DNA from: Allodiplogaster sudhausi
Taxonomy: Eukaryota; Nematoda; Chromadorea; Rhabditida; Diplogasteridae
NCBI GenBank assembly: GCA_945643635.1
Contig: CALZFC010000026.1
Coordinates: forward strand, 1,584,001 to 1,648,000
Direction of reading: 5' to 3'
Length of the DNA: 64,000 nt
In this document: positions 47,154 through 60,600 of the stretch, piece after piece
Position numbering within the stretch: the first letter of the stretch is position 1
How the letters are laid out: each line of letters starts with the position of its first letter
Notes under the pieces: model-generated
The model's database searches: none
Told to the model about the DNA's origin: nothing
What the model saw: only the letters and a program-made list of their open reading frames with translations
Program-made: the position numbers and the translations under genes

Positions 47154-50100
47154 CCGGCCGATCCTTAAGAAGAGCGTCTTTAAAACTCCTCGGGAATCTA
47201 CGTTACAACAAATAAAAAAACATGAACGCATCAAGGTACTCTAAAGGCAATGATTTGTATCAGGCAATGATTGTAAGTGATGTGCCCAATAATTTACAGT
47301 AAGCCGCATATCGAATAATATGTATGTACATATGTACGTACTAATAGTACCTTAAAGAGTACTTTATTATTTAAAACAAATTCATATTTTAATCTCAACT
47401 TTATTGTCTAGAATGGATTCATGTTTCTTGAAGATTACATTAAGACAAAAAAAAAATGATCCGCGCTACTAATGGAAGAGCCCAACAATTTGCTATGCGA
47501 TACCATTTCACTGCCATAAGCCGTAAGCTCATTATGAATCACTAAAATGAACGACAGCTTTTTTTTTTCTTTTCGGTTCGCTATGCGTTAAAGATGCAAT
47601 TGGTGAGAGAATTCGCAGAGGAAAGAGAAGCCGCGATTCGTGGACGGAATTAGGAATGCTCTCGCTCTGGCTAAGAAAGGAAGAAGCAAAAGATGGCTGG
47701 CTTCACATGGATTCATCGTATGGGGGAGAGGTGGCTAGGAAAAGAAGCAATTGAGAATTAGTGCCAGTGTTCTCTCTCGTTGTTTGTCGCATTAGCGCGG
47801 GTGCCATCCGAGTACTCTGAGGGAGGAAGCAGCGTTCCGCTTTCTTGCTTTCTCGTGTGTAGACAAGAAAAAAAGAGAAAGAAGGAAGAGCAATGGAACA
47901 GAGTCTGCTATTATTATCTATCCGCAGTAGCCAGCTATTTTCGATAGTAGAATGACTACTATAGGAGGCGAAAAGCGGAACGCGTGAATGGAAGAAGAAG
48001 AAAAACGAAAGTAACGACAGAGAATCGATGACAGGTTATGAAGGAGAGAAGAAGAAGGGGGACGGGGTGGTAGAATGTGCCTCAAGCGAGAAAGTTCGCC
48101 CGGTCGGCCCGCTCAGTTATTTGATTTACTCTCCGAGAGAGAGAGAAGAGAACAGCCAGGCATTGAGGATGCACTGCCAGTTAAGGAGCCTGGCTACTGG
48201 TATCGCCACTGGTGGATAAAAAGGCAGGAGGCTGGCTGGCAAGGGACGGAATCAGTGAGAGCGGGAAGAGAAAAGACAAGTAGAGTGGGCTCTGCTCGTG
48301 TGGCTCGTTTGTGCCCGTTTGATGGATGCGATGTCTTCAACCTCGCGCCATCCACACTCCCACACACCGCCCGATGGCTCCGATCGCACATGGGAAAAGC
48401 GGAGGAGGAAATGGGGGCGCATACGAGGACCCAGCTGGAAGAGAAAAGGGCGTATACGAGGACCCAGAAAAGTAAAGCAGTGTGAAAAAGAAGAAGACTT
48501 CAAATGGGTGTCGCGGGTGCGCAAGGGTGAAGGCCAGGTTGGGTGGGAGACGGGAGAAAGGGAGAGAATGGAGAGAACAGGCAGACGAGAGGAAGAGAGC
48601 GAGAGAGAGAAAGAGAGAGACAGAGAGAGAGTGACGGGAGGCAGAGAGACAGAGAAAGAGGTAGAGAGGGAGAGAGAGAGAGACTCCCTCATGAAGCTCT
48701 CCGTGGCTACTTCTGCAAAGTGCTCACGAAAAGCCTGCGCGAGGCAGCGAGCATCCACTGGAGGGCATGCGAAGTGAAGAAAGAGCTCGGAGAGACTTTT
48801 TCTCTCCCTTTTCTTCTTCTCTCTCTCTCTATGTTTTTTCTCTTTCTTTCCTCACTTCTCTGCGGTCTTTATATTCACGCCGCTATATTTTTCTCTCTCT
48901 TTCTCTCTCTCTATATATCTCTCTTTTACTTTTCTCTCTTTCTCTGCTTTCTTCGAACAGAGGGGCAGAGGCTGCCTTCAGTCTCTTCCAACTCCAACAC
49001 GGGGTCGACTGAGCGGGAGGGCGAGAGACATGACATCGATTGCCGATTGTTGTAAATGCTCAGGGCAAGCAAGCATGCAGCAAAGTCTCTTCAGACGACG
49101 GCACGAAGTGGCGGGCCAGACAACTACTGGACGAACACTGCTAGAGTCAGGCACTGACTACCTCACTGCTTCTTCCAATTCTGCTTGGCGAGAATCCTTT
49201 GCCAAGATATCTACATATGCATATTCAACAAGCTCCAACTATAAAGAAGAAATTTAGGAATAGTTTATAATTATAAAATTTGCATTTTTCGTTAGGAATA
49301 GTCTACAGTTTTTTTTTTGTAAAATGGATAGAAACGCATTAAATAAGAAGTGTAACGGAGAATTTGTTTAAGAATAAACACAAAAATAATATTGTGAATA
49401 CGTAATTTGCCAGAGATTTGTTCTAAGAAAAAATGTTGAAAAAAAACTCTGGACTTTGTGATCCATGGCACAATAATAATATTAAAATGAGATGCGCAGG
49501 CACTCAGAGCAGCAGCTGAAAGAATGAGAAATGAATGACAGGTGAAAATCATTTTTGAGCCATTTTCTTTCATTAATTCATTTCAGTGGAAATGACGACG
49601 AAAAGTTGATAAAGAATCGTATTCATTCGTTTGCGTGAGTTTGAAAGGACAATACGCATTTTGCTAATGCGTACGTTGTCAAATTGTATTTTATCGCTCT
49701 TTTCAATTATTTTGATGTTTAGGTTCAAAAAAAAATTATGTAATACACTTACGTTATCTTTTTACATTTCTTTTTATTAGTCGTTTTGAATGATCCAACT
49801 ACATATTACTTATATTTGATGATGAATATTGCTCATCAGTATTCCAGTATTCCTCATAAAGCCGACCGCAATGTTCTTCTTTTACTGTTTAATTCTTTTC
49901 TTTCGTATTACATATAATTACGATGCCCTTTGGAAATCATCATACGAACGATGAATTCTTGTATGAAAAAGATGCTTGTATGGCACAACTTGTTCATATG
50001 ATGTTCACATACAATTTGATGACACAACTTCAAGATGACACATGGCAATGTAACTTGATGGGGTGCACCATTTCAGCAGCAGTTTCGTGTTCGACTGCAA

Positions 50101-50223
50101 CCATTGTGGGGTTGAAATTTAAAAAAATAGAGAATAGGATCTAAACCGAGAGGGAGGCCATCATCAATGAATGAGAATGTACGCCTCTGGGGAGAGGGGA
50201 GAGAGGGATTGAAAGGGAAAGGA

Positions 50224-50258
<35 letters not shown>

Positions 50259-53173
50259 AAGAGAGAGAGAGGGAGAGCGAGAGAGAGAGAGAGGGGAAGA
50301 GAGAGAGAGAGAGAGAGAGAGCACGCGTGCCATGAAGCACTATAATCGAATAGGCGCTCGATGTGGTGGGGTTGCTGCAGGTGCTGCTTGCTTTGTTCCG
50401 TCTTCTCTCTCTCTCTGTCTCTCTCTCTCTCTATCTCTCCAGTTTCAATATATATATCTTTCTCTTATTCTCTCTCTCCCTCTCTTGTTCTCTCTCTTAT
50501 TCTGCATCGCGATGGATAACATGATGGCAAGCTGATTTACGAGCCGGACCCACATCCGGAAGTCTGCCTGTGTCCGACCGGCAATAGTCATCGTACGTGG
50601 AAAGGACGAGCTCACTTGGTCTGTCCTCCCCTCTCCTCATCCCGACCTCTTATTCCTGTGACCTGGCCGCAATTTCCCCTCCTCTTCCTCTCGCATCCTG
50701 GAATAAATTAGAGGAGTCGAACGAGTCCAGTGATCGTCATGCCATGCAATACTCTTTGTGCACATCTCGTGCAGTCTCGACTTTTGGCCTCTCTCTTTGC
50801 GCTCGTCCTTAAAGGAGCCCTCCGGGAACGGCTGAATCGTCTTGCGAGAGAGCGTTCAAGAAGAGAGAGTGAAGACGCTTGACCCTTGGTGAAGTAGATC
50901 AGGAGAATATTGCGATCTACCAAGTGGTCATAAATATTCCTACTAATTGTCCTACAATTATTCACCTCTCTCATAAATTAGAGGAGTCGAATGAGTCCAG
51001 TTATCATCATACCATATATTCTTCTTTGTGCACATCTTATGCCTTCTCGACTTTCTCTCTTTCCGCTCGTCCTTAATAGGAACTTTCTAAATTCAAATTG
51101 CGAGAGAGTGTGCGAGAGGAGAGAGTGCACGAAGCTTGCACTTGGGGGAAGTAGATCAGCGCATTTGCTACAGTCTCTCCCTTCGAATATTGCATATGCC
51201 ATCATTCTCTCCCAAGAAGTTAAACATAAAGCAGACATCTTGCATTTATTTTGTGATCGCATCACGGTAACAAGTAATTACTAAAGCAAGCCAAGCAGTG
51301 GGAACTCCTTTGACACCCACGCATCTTCCTGTCCTCACTCTGCGTCCTGTGTCCCGACAACAATGTCCTCCTTCTCTCTCATTCGGGCATAAATAAAGAG
51401 TGGATGAAGTCCAATGATCGCCATGCCATGAGACATGTTCAAGTCTGTTGTGACGGAAAGTCTCGCTCGAATGCATGCTACTCTTGTGTGGCTTATGTGG
51501 CCACGTGGCTAGTGGATGCAAGTACCTCCGTCGAACACTTTCGATCTTTTAGGCTCTTCCTGTAAAGGAGACAGCGCTTGATTGACACCTCGGATATATT
51601 GTAGCTTTTTGTTCGATGGTATGCACGGCAGCCATGCCAATGCATGCTACATATCTTTTTTCTCTTTCAATGAACATGTCTGTAGGTGTGCGCTTGCAAA
51701 CGTAGGTGTTGTCTTCTGAATAAACTTTGCCTTCTTTGTACTCAGCAGATTCAATCTTGGCCAATAAAAGGTAAAATATCATGGACTTTTCAAAGAGTTT
51801 ATGTAGAGACTATGGCTCATCATTTTGATGTGTCTAGAGAGTTGTTGTTGGCTTCTCCATTCATATGGCAGTGCACTTGACCGTTTGCGCAGCGGCTCTG
51901 TTTTAGAGAAGTAAGTAATCGTTCTTTCTGAATGCCGCCGCGCCACCTCAAGGCTTCTTTCTTTTGTGATTGCCATGATTGTCAAGTGGCGGCTTTTGCC
52001 ACACTTGTTTGCCATGGCTAATAAGCCATACAAGTGAGGCAGTAAAAATGAGCAGCGTGACAATGAGAGCCACACGACGGATATCCATTTACACACCCCG
52101 CATTATTATGACGAAGTCGTCACGATTAGAACAAGAGAATGTGAAGAACAAAAAAAAGGAAGAAGAAAAAGAGAAAGGATTCTCTAACCAGACAATGGAG
52201 ACTCCTCTCGTAGACAAGAATCAGGTGACTGCGTGCGCTACCCGTATATCATTAGATTCTTTTGTTTTTTTTGCAGCGCATATTTTGCAATTTTGCACTC
52301 TTTGAACTATTACGAGAATACCGTAATCGGCGGAGATAGGAAGTCTGGTGAATGAGAGAGAACGGGATAGCGTAGATTCTCTTTGCTGCTTAGTGAAGAG
52401 TCTTCTGAATCGTAGTATGCTGTCATATCGCTCGCGCTTCTGCTGTTCCATGTTGTTGTCTCTTGCCACCCTTGCCCCTGTCACTTTGCCCTTCTTCTTC
52501 TCTCTTTCTCTAAATTAGGCACTCCTCATTTCCGCCTTTGCCTCCGTCTCAAATCCTCAGACAGTCGCCAGAACAGGAAGTGTCTGCACACAGGGTTCGA
52601 AGAAAGTCCAAGTGGCTAGCTTTTGTGTGTGAGGGCAGAAGAATCTTGTCGTCCTTCTAGCACGCAGCCTTTCGCACTGTTTGGACCTCCTGTTTTTGCT
52701 GGCGGCCGTTCAGTGTGCAATAAGAGGGCAAGGAGCGTGTCTCACCGTCGGGTGCTCCCACCGTCCTCCTCTCCATCACCTCTCAGCCCCTCTTTGCCTT
52801 TCCCCCCGAGGCATCTCTTCTCTTCTGTTCAAGACGTTCGCTTCTGCTGTGAGGTTCTCAAATACTATTTTCCCTCTTGATGAATCTGCAGTATCGTTGC
52901 CTTCGTGTGCTGACGCCGCCCCTACATACATATATTCAATATAACTTTTACCCATTTAATCAAGTTCCTCGAGTTCTTTTTTCTCGCTCTCTTCTTTGCT
53001 CGCTCCGCTGTCTGTCTATCCATTCAAAGACAATGTTGTTTTCTTGTTGTTGCATCATTTATTCTAGCCAGCGAAACCCGTCATCTCTCCAAATCAACTC
53101 TTCACCATTGCTTGATGTCAAAAATTGTCATGTGTGCCCCCGTTAGTCCATCTCATATGTATGTACATATGTA
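47154..53173. other. Gene-poor 6-kb stretch
   Basis: No exon was accepted here. GA repeat at 48590-48685 and 50210-50320, CT repeat at 48815-48945 and 50403-50500, and AT-rich DNA at 49260-50150 are visible. A CGTATACGAGGACCCAG-type 18-mer occurs twice near 48417 and 48450. A degenerate direct repeat starts at 50703 (listed separately). Open frames on the plus strand near 48075 and 49923 show no recognised motif and no splice context. Confidence 0.55.
50703..51445. repeat. Degenerate direct repeat, about 270-bp unit
   Basis: ATAAATTAGAGGAGTCGA occurs at 50703 and 50973. Similarity continues through GAGTCCAGT-AT, TTTGTGCACATCT, TCTCGACTTT and CGCTCGTCCTTAA. A third, more diverged start (ATAAATAAAGAGTGGATGAA, then GTCCAATGATCGCCATGCCATG) lies near 51390. 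The unit has no coding look. Confidence 0.7.
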
Positions 53174-53180
53174 TATAAAA
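53174..53180 (+). promoter_or_regulatory. TATA box of the candidate peptide gene
   Basis: TATAAAA sits 42 bases before the ATG at 53222, leaving room for transcription to start about 30 bases downstream near TCAGTTTC. It follows an ACATATGTAT palindromic microsatellite. Confidence 0.4.
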
Positions 53181-53221
53181 AGAGAAAAGTCTCTCGTAAT
53201 TCAATCAAATCAGTTTCAAGA

Positions 53222-53510
53222 ATGTCGCCAGCTCTGGCTCTGCCTCTCCTAGCCTTCGTCGCCTTCCCGTCCTGGCCTTTTGACGCGATCTGCATGCCTA
53301 CCCATGACAGACATTCTATAGACTATCTTGGTAATTGAAGAGATAATATCTTTCCTGCTGCTGCTACACGAGAGGTGCGAGATATGAGACTGCAATGAAT
53401 GCTCTGCATAAGTATATCCTGCTGCTGAAAGTCACCACTATTCCATATGGCTACTTCAGGCTTGATGTGTCTAAATTGCTGCTGCTGAAATTTTGGTATC
53501 GCACAGAAAT

Positions 53511-53544
<34 letters not shown>

Positions 53545-54503
53545 TTGCTTCTTTAGACGTTCCACCACTCGCGGCGTAATCGATGCATCTGTAATTAGAT
53601 GGAACGTGAAAGTGCCTGAGAGTAGATGGAACCAACCAACAACAAAAAAAATCTATTAACTCAATTCTGCGTCAATCCATCGTGAACTCTGCTCCCAATT
53701 TTTGTCATCTTCCCTCGTATTTGTTCTATTATATGTATAACATCAGTACCTTGTTTCACTGATTGTGAATCCTTTTTCATTGTTACCGTAGTATCATCGT
53801 TTCCGTTGTTGCGCAAGTTATCAGCCATATCATTCAAAAACATTCGTCCATTCATTCGCAAGAGATTTCGACATGGGATTAGAGTGGTTGTCATTGACGT
53901 CGTCGTCATCACCTTTGGAGGGAGAATTCCATACCACGCATAATCCGCACTCTTTTATTCATTCGAGTGCGCAGTTAAATACTTGGGGGCACTCAAGTGA
54001 GATTAACATAAGACACTCTCTCTCTCTCTCGATGTCACTTCCTTGACTTTCTCTTTCTAAGAGTTTTATTAACTTTTCCCTCTTTCTCTCTCTCTCCTCA
54101 AAAACCTTTCTCTCTCAACACACATCTCTGACAGAATCTCTTATCAGTCAACAAACCTTTTGAATGGGCTAAGCTGGCAAATATCAGTCGACCACATGAC
54201 TCGCACCTTTTCTCCCTATTATTCTTATTAGTCGCGCCCGCTTCTCCATATTACTTTGCGCTTTTCTCAAGAAAGAGCCACTTGAACATACCTTGGCTGT
54301 TTTTCAACACAGACAGGATGACGTATATACTTACTTCCATACATACATATGTACATACATACATACATATGTCTTCATTCCCAGTGCTTCTTGAACATCG
54401 TGCTGGCCGCAGACTTCCAAACTTGCTCATGCATTCCCAATTATTTCAGGTACACTCCATACTAGACTGCGTAAGCAAGTTCTACGAAGAAATAAAACAA
54501 TGA
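53222..54503 (+). CDS. Candidate small secreted peptide, 2 exons
   Basis: Exon 1 (53222-53330) encodes a good signal peptide (MSPALALPLLAFVAFPSWPF) followed by DAICMPTHDRHSIDYL, with donor GTAATT. The best phase-compatible second exon (54385-54503, acceptor TTCATTCCCAG) encodes LLEHRAGRRLPNLLMHSQLF and ends in DCVSKFYEEIKQ. The mature product would be about 53 residues with two cysteines and one dibasic site. An AATAAA at 54491 overlaps the last codons. I do not recognise a family. Another frame of exon 2 (CFLNIVLAADFQTCSCIPNY) is also open and looks protein-like but needs another phase. Exon 1 is more trustworthy than the join. Confidence 0.33.
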
Positions 54504-54927
54504 TGTTAGAATCATATAACTAAAAGTAAGAAGAGCAAACAAATATGTATGTGTCGTTCATTATTGTCAAATACCTTTAGCCATTATATACTAGAACAAT
54601 TGCGTGTCAGGTGAAAGCGTGTGCAAAATGTTGATGTTCTTCTACATTTTCTAAGTGTTCAGAAAGAAACACGCCTTTATTCCCTTGAATTACTGTCATT
54701 TTTATTCGTGTTCCAACAATGGGCGTGTTTTGTAGAGAGCATTTATGTACTGAGTATCTGAACATCTGCTCTCCTTTTGTGCGAAGGAAATCAGTTAAGG
54801 CAGATCTCTGCGGAAGCCACACAAAACTCATTCGGAGAGGAAGAGGAGAACGGGCACGAACGTGAGATTGCTTGCTCTTCCGCAGATCCCGCATGCTTAT
54901 TCTGTGTCATCTTCTCTTGAAGTTACG

Positions 54928-54979
<52 letters not shown>

Positions 54980-57672
54980 TTTTCTCTCTTTCTCTCGCTC
55001 TCTCCATCTCTCTCCCTCTCTCTCTCGTCATATTCTACTTCGCCATATATCCCTTCCCTCTCCGATCCGAGAATTATTTTCCGCCCGATCATATTTTCAC
55101 CCCGCTTCTCCGCAAAGTGCGCAGTCGAAGTCGTTTCTTTCTCGTTTCGACATCGTCCTTCCAGATTATCCTCCTCCTTTCTGAACTCTTCAACTCATTC
55201 AGATATAAAATTCATCCTTTCAATCTCTCTCTCTCTGGAGATATCCGATTCATTTATTACCACTACCTCCTGTCACGATGCGTTCATTACACATCTCATG
55301 AAGAAATGTTCGCGCGTTTATTCCTTGGTCTTTACACGTAAATCAGCAACACTTTCTCTGCACCCAAACGACCTTCCAACTAATGCGTCAGCGGCATGAC
55401 CCCCTCGACGAGTGCTGCAATCTTGACTAATGGTTAGATGCCCCTGTCACGCTTGCTCTCGCAACATTTTCTAGAGAGTGAGGATGTGGTGAGATTTGAA
55501 CTACACACGTGCAAAAATAAGTGGATCGGCAATCGTTTTTTCCTCTTCCAAGTCCTTCCGTGTGTAAAGGTTGATTCTTTCCATTAGCTAAAAGGAGCTA
55601 TGCGAGAATTACACTATGATCTGCGAGAGATATCAGCAGGATTACATCGACTTTTAATCAGAGACAGCATAGAGCGCAAAGTCTTCAGCAATCGAAGATG
55701 CCTGAAAACGCCCTGGATCTTTTTTATAGAATATGTTTATTCATCAGACACATGATCTACAAGCGTTATTATATTGTCATAATCATAATAATTATTATTA
55801 TTATACTTATTATTTCAAGCTCTTGCTGACTACCTTTTTCAATGGCATGATATTTGTGATAAGCGGAACGAAACAGATTAAATTGCCTTGTGTCTCCTTG
55901 GCTGTTCATAGATAGATGACGCATGCGCTCGCGAAATTACTCCCTTGCATGCTTTGTCGGCCAAAGTTTGTCTACGTCGAAGCTGTCAACATTTTTAACG
56001 CGTAATCGTCATGTTTTGAGAGAACAAAAAAAGTAGAAGGGCATTCTCGTATGTGTGTGTTTTTTTTTCTAGAAAAAAAAAGTGGGAAAGGACGTAATTC
56101 TGGTGTTTCCAACTCATTCTCTTCGTCGGCCGACAGACGGACCACTTTCATTTCGTCTGACTCCATTTGGCAGCATGTGGAAGTGTCCACGACCATGCCT
56201 CTATCGCCAAATCTGGGGTGGATGCAGAAAATGTCCTTGGAGACAAAAAAGGGAAAAGTGGGCGTACGATACATTCATGTGGTTTCTCTTCGATATATGT
56301 TGCTTGAGGGAAGGAAAGGGGGCACATTGGAGAGGTGGCTTGTTTGTTGGTGATTGCCAGGACGACAGGCACGGCAAGGCTGGTCACTTCACTTCCACCT
56401 GAAGGGAGAAACAAGTGGAGAGACACTTGCCATAGTGGCCCTGGCCCGGTTCGTTGCACAACAACCCACTACTACTACTAATTACTACTTTTTGTCTTCG
56501 TTGCGTAGCGGACGGCTCTCCACAGTTGGGTGTTCGGGCCATTTGGTGGGAGGGAACGTGGGGAAGGCGGGAAACTGAATGGGTGCGTGGTTGCTTCCTT
56601 TTTGTCTCCTTCCCTTGGCGCCTTTCCTTTCCTCATCGAGAACTTCTTCGTCTTCTTTCTCCTCTCGTTCCCTTTCTCGATGGAACGCGCACGCATGGAA
56701 CCATAAAGTGGTAACCGAGGCGGAGTCTGTCTCCCTCTCCTCCCCCTCTTTCTTCCTCTTTCTCCCCCCCTCTCTCTCATCAAGGCAAGATGGCGCTCCC
56801 CTGGGTTGCTGCCGCCGTTTCATCTGTGCTTTCTCTACCGGATTCCTTTCATGATTCCGAGAGAGAGAGCGAGAGTCCTTTCTCTCCTGCTCACTCCCTT
56901 TATTTCTCTTTTCTTCTCCCTTTAGTACCTCGTTTTTATCCTCACGCACTTTCTCTTCTCGTGGTTTATCATCGCCCTGAGTCTGTATTCGATGGCCATT
57001 TCTAGCCTGTACGGATAAGGCATTCATCACTCTGACTGTTCGTATCCATGTAAGAGATCATCCACATCTCAAGGGCTTCTTTCCTCTTCGACACACATTC
57101 TCCTCAGACTTCCTACCACGCGTTTGAGATTCTGAATAAGTGTAGGCAGATAGACGATGGCTTCTCGAGTATTTCCATATGCACTGAGCACCCACGATGG
57201 GCGAGTCCTCATATGAGATTCTTATCTCATCATATCAGCTTTTCGCCCTCTCGGAATACTTTATTACTTTATTGGCTGTAATCTCTGCCGCATCTCTTCA
57301 CACACTACTTCCCTTCGCTTCCATTTACTCGGCTAATCGGTTCCGAGTATTTATACATATGTATGTATGTACATCAAAACCCGTATCGCTGCTCTCTCGC
57401 ACTTTGTCGGCTCGCCTTTCACCTGCCCTGATCCAGCCCATTTAGCAGGTGCATTCGAGGAGAAGAGGCCTTGCTTGCCATTGGCCAAGAAGTCTTCTCA
57501 GAAGTAACTTGTCACCATCGCTCGTGAACTTTTACACTGCAACTTGACTCTGAGCATATATGTAAGTTCCTCTGAAGTATACTTTAAAGTACATATCTGT
57601 TTGAGCATAATTCTACCTTCTAGCTATTTTTCAGAACTTTAACCACCACGACCACCGTTTGCATGAGCTGAA
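54504..57672. other. Gap before the GPCR gene
   Basis: A CT tract lies at 54931-55025, and CT-rich low-complexity DNA at 56600-56800. Open frames occur on both strands near 56.0-56.4 kb, but none was accepted. CTATTTTTCAG at 57624-57634, 38 bases before the GPCR start, looks like a splice acceptor for a 5' leader. Confidence 0.55.
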
Positions 57673-60600
57673 ATGGACAACACGAATAACACTGACGACA
57701 TGTACGTAGACTATGAGGAATTCAACACGGACGGCACGAATACGGTCTCAGCCGCCTCTTCATAATTCTTCCCTTTCCTTTTCGCTCGATATCACGTGTT
57801 CCTTGGCCGTTGCCGGGAGAGATAGACAACGCCAATTATTTTTGTTTTCCCTTTTCGAATCCTCTAATTGGCGGAGTTGGAGTGAGTATTATGTTGCGTT
57901 TCTAGGGGACGAAGATAAATGATAGTGTGGAGAGGAGGGAAGAGTGGAGAAAGGTTGAAGAGGGGAAGAGAGGTAAGAGGCTGAAATGGGGCAAGAGAGT
58001 GAAAAGAGGAAGAGAGTGAAAAGGGTGGAAAGGGGGAAGAGGGGAAGAAGAGGTTAAAACGCTATAAGAGTCTGAAGAGAGAGAGAGAGAGAATTGACGA
58101 CAGATGCTTCAGGTGCGTTTCCTAACGAGTGTGATCTACGGTATCGCCGGCATCGTCGGCATCCCCGGCAATGTCTTCGTGCTCGTGGCTCTCTTTGGCT
58201 TCCGGTCAGTTCTCCTCCGTTCCTCTTCATCTTCCTCTTCCCCTTCATCTTAATCTCAAGCACCAATACCAATTCTGCGCGCTCTTCATCGAAATCACTT
58301 TTTCTCTCTCCTTTTCTTCTATAAATACTAGCCACATACAGTATCCGCCAAGTGCCTACGTATAGCCAGGCATCCCACTTCTGCTTCTGTGGCTACAATT
58401 GTCGTGACCGGCGGCTAACTGCTGCTAACCTAATTGTAAGAGTGAGTACAAATTTGCAGAAATTGGTAAAGATATATGGTGTGTCCTTTTCTTGTTGAGC
58501 CCGACCTCTCAATGCACAAGCCAAATTAATGTGCTGATTTCTGGGAATCGTTGACACGATGGCGCTTCCAGCTACAATGGTGGAATGTCGAAAAAATAGA
58601 TAAATTGAGAGGGGTATTTTTTGTACATAGCACACCTCTGCTGCTGCTGCAGCAGTTTACACAAGCAAAAAGGCGGTGTCTGCTTCGGTTCCTAGGGGAG
58701 CGCCACAGGGCACATACATACATAAATGTACATCCATCTCATGTTTTATTCTAGTTGGATGGGTCTTGCTGAGCAGAGAGCAGCAGATGTTAACATTGTT
58801 TGTGTAGTTTGTGTGTGGGTGCGCCAAAGAGCGTTCTTCACCTGCCTTTCGAGGCTCTAGACGTCTGAACAGTAGAAACACTCGCAGACTCGTATTGCAT
58901 TTCATTTCTCAATTGAAGAAATGCAAGCTTATGGTTAGAGTACCACGACCTAAATTTTACGTGGGAGTTTAATATAGGACCCGGATCTTCGGCGGCAGCT
59001 CTTCCCGTGTTTAGTTAGACTTCCCAAAACATTTGTTTGCTTGGTTCATGTGTGTGTTCAACTTCCGTATTTCGCATTCTTTCTCAGGATATAAGGAATG
59101 AGAGTATGGAAAATGTACGGATAAACGAATAAATGAAGGAAAGAGAGGAATTTTCCCGCTTCAACGCCTTCGAGACAATCGCGGGAACGTGTAAATAGGA
59201 ATGTTATCTTCTCGGCACCTACAGCCGGAAGTGAACTTGCTGCTGTTCACATACATATATACATACATAATCTTAACTCCATCTCGCGCGCGAAAAAAGT
59301 AGATGTCAATTCCTTACAAAAGGGGTTGTCTCGGTAGAAGGCTGGAGCTCTGCCTAATGAAATCATGCGAGGGGATTGTAAGCGAAAAATACTCGTAAAC
59401 ATAATGAATAGAGTCGAAGAAAAGGAGTAGAGAGAAAAACAGTCTCATTGTTGGAAATGGCCGTTGCCGTTGGACTATACTCAATGGGTTTAGATTAATA
59501 AAAAAAGAATTGGATGCAGCAGATGTTTCACAGTAGCCATGTTTCAAGAGTGCAAAAAGGTCAGTCTAAAGTGCGAAAGTGCAAATGAACTTGAGTTGGG
59601 GACAAACAACAGAAAAAAATAAGTTAATGAATTCAAGAGCATAATTTTCAAGCATGTCATCACATTAGTCAAAAACAAATTGGGCCTAAATTTGGATTTC
59701 CCTATTTCAGTGACATGAGGACCATCTCGAACATGTACATCTTCAACTTGGCCGTCGCCGATCTGCTCTTCTTGCTCGGCGTGCCCATCATCATTACGCA
59801 GTCCGTGCAGCGAAGCTGGACCTTTGGCAGGACCATGTGCAAGCTCTTCCTCTCCATGAATGGCGTACGTCTTTCTCTTTCTTTCGTAGGAAAAGAATTT
59901 TTCACGATATAGAAAAGAGAAAAAAAAATTTTGTAAAAATATCTTCTAGCGAAAGCTGCTTTTCTACTTTGCATGCTAATTTTTTGACCATCCGAAAGAT
60001 TAAGAAGTGCGAATGTTGGATCGCCGAAAACTGAAGAAAAACTAGCCATTTTGGATTCATATTTCTCTCTCTCTCTCCTCATCTCTGTCTGTCTCCAATT
60101 CTCTCTCTCTCCTCTTCTGCATTCAACGCGTCTTTCCTTCCTCTGTCGTCTGTGCATATGAAGGGAGGCCGCATGAACTCCTTTCACACGCCTTTCTTCG
60201 ACTTTTGGGCTATCAGTAATGCAAGAGTAGTGATGGCATCATCTAGTGCAAATCCGTTATGCACATATGGCAAACTTCTAGATATCAGCTGACGGAATAT
60301 GAATAGGCTTACAATAAGGAATGAGATAGGATTTCTATTTCATCCTCTTCTCCAAACTATATCTGTTCTACAAAAAGGCTTTGTGTTTTCTAATTTCTAC
60401 CAGTAGACCAGTCAGTAATTTTTAGATCTCGCAATTTGCGTCGGCTGCCTTCATCGGTGTCCTTTCGTTCGATCGATATCTGGCAGTGTGTAGACCAGTC
60501 CAGGCAACAGAATGGCGAACTGTTAGGTTCGACATGTCTCTATATCCTTCACAATACGACATGCTCATTTCTTAACGACGACATTTTTTTTTGCAACATC

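Noticed and set aside
48075..48485. 136-codon plus-strand frame
   Set aside because: No motif, crosses small direct repeats and low-complexity DNA, and has no splice-bounded neighbours.
53323..53640. Exon-like segments between the two proposed exons of the peptide gene
   Set aside because: Acceptors at about 53460 and 53556 exist, but none gives a phase-consistent, protein-like exon.
55972..56274. Minus-strand frame with GMVVDTSTCCQMESDEMKVV and an acceptor-like CTCCAAG before it
   Set aside because: Codon use looks somewhat gene-like, but no start, matching next exon or family could be found; left as unsupported.
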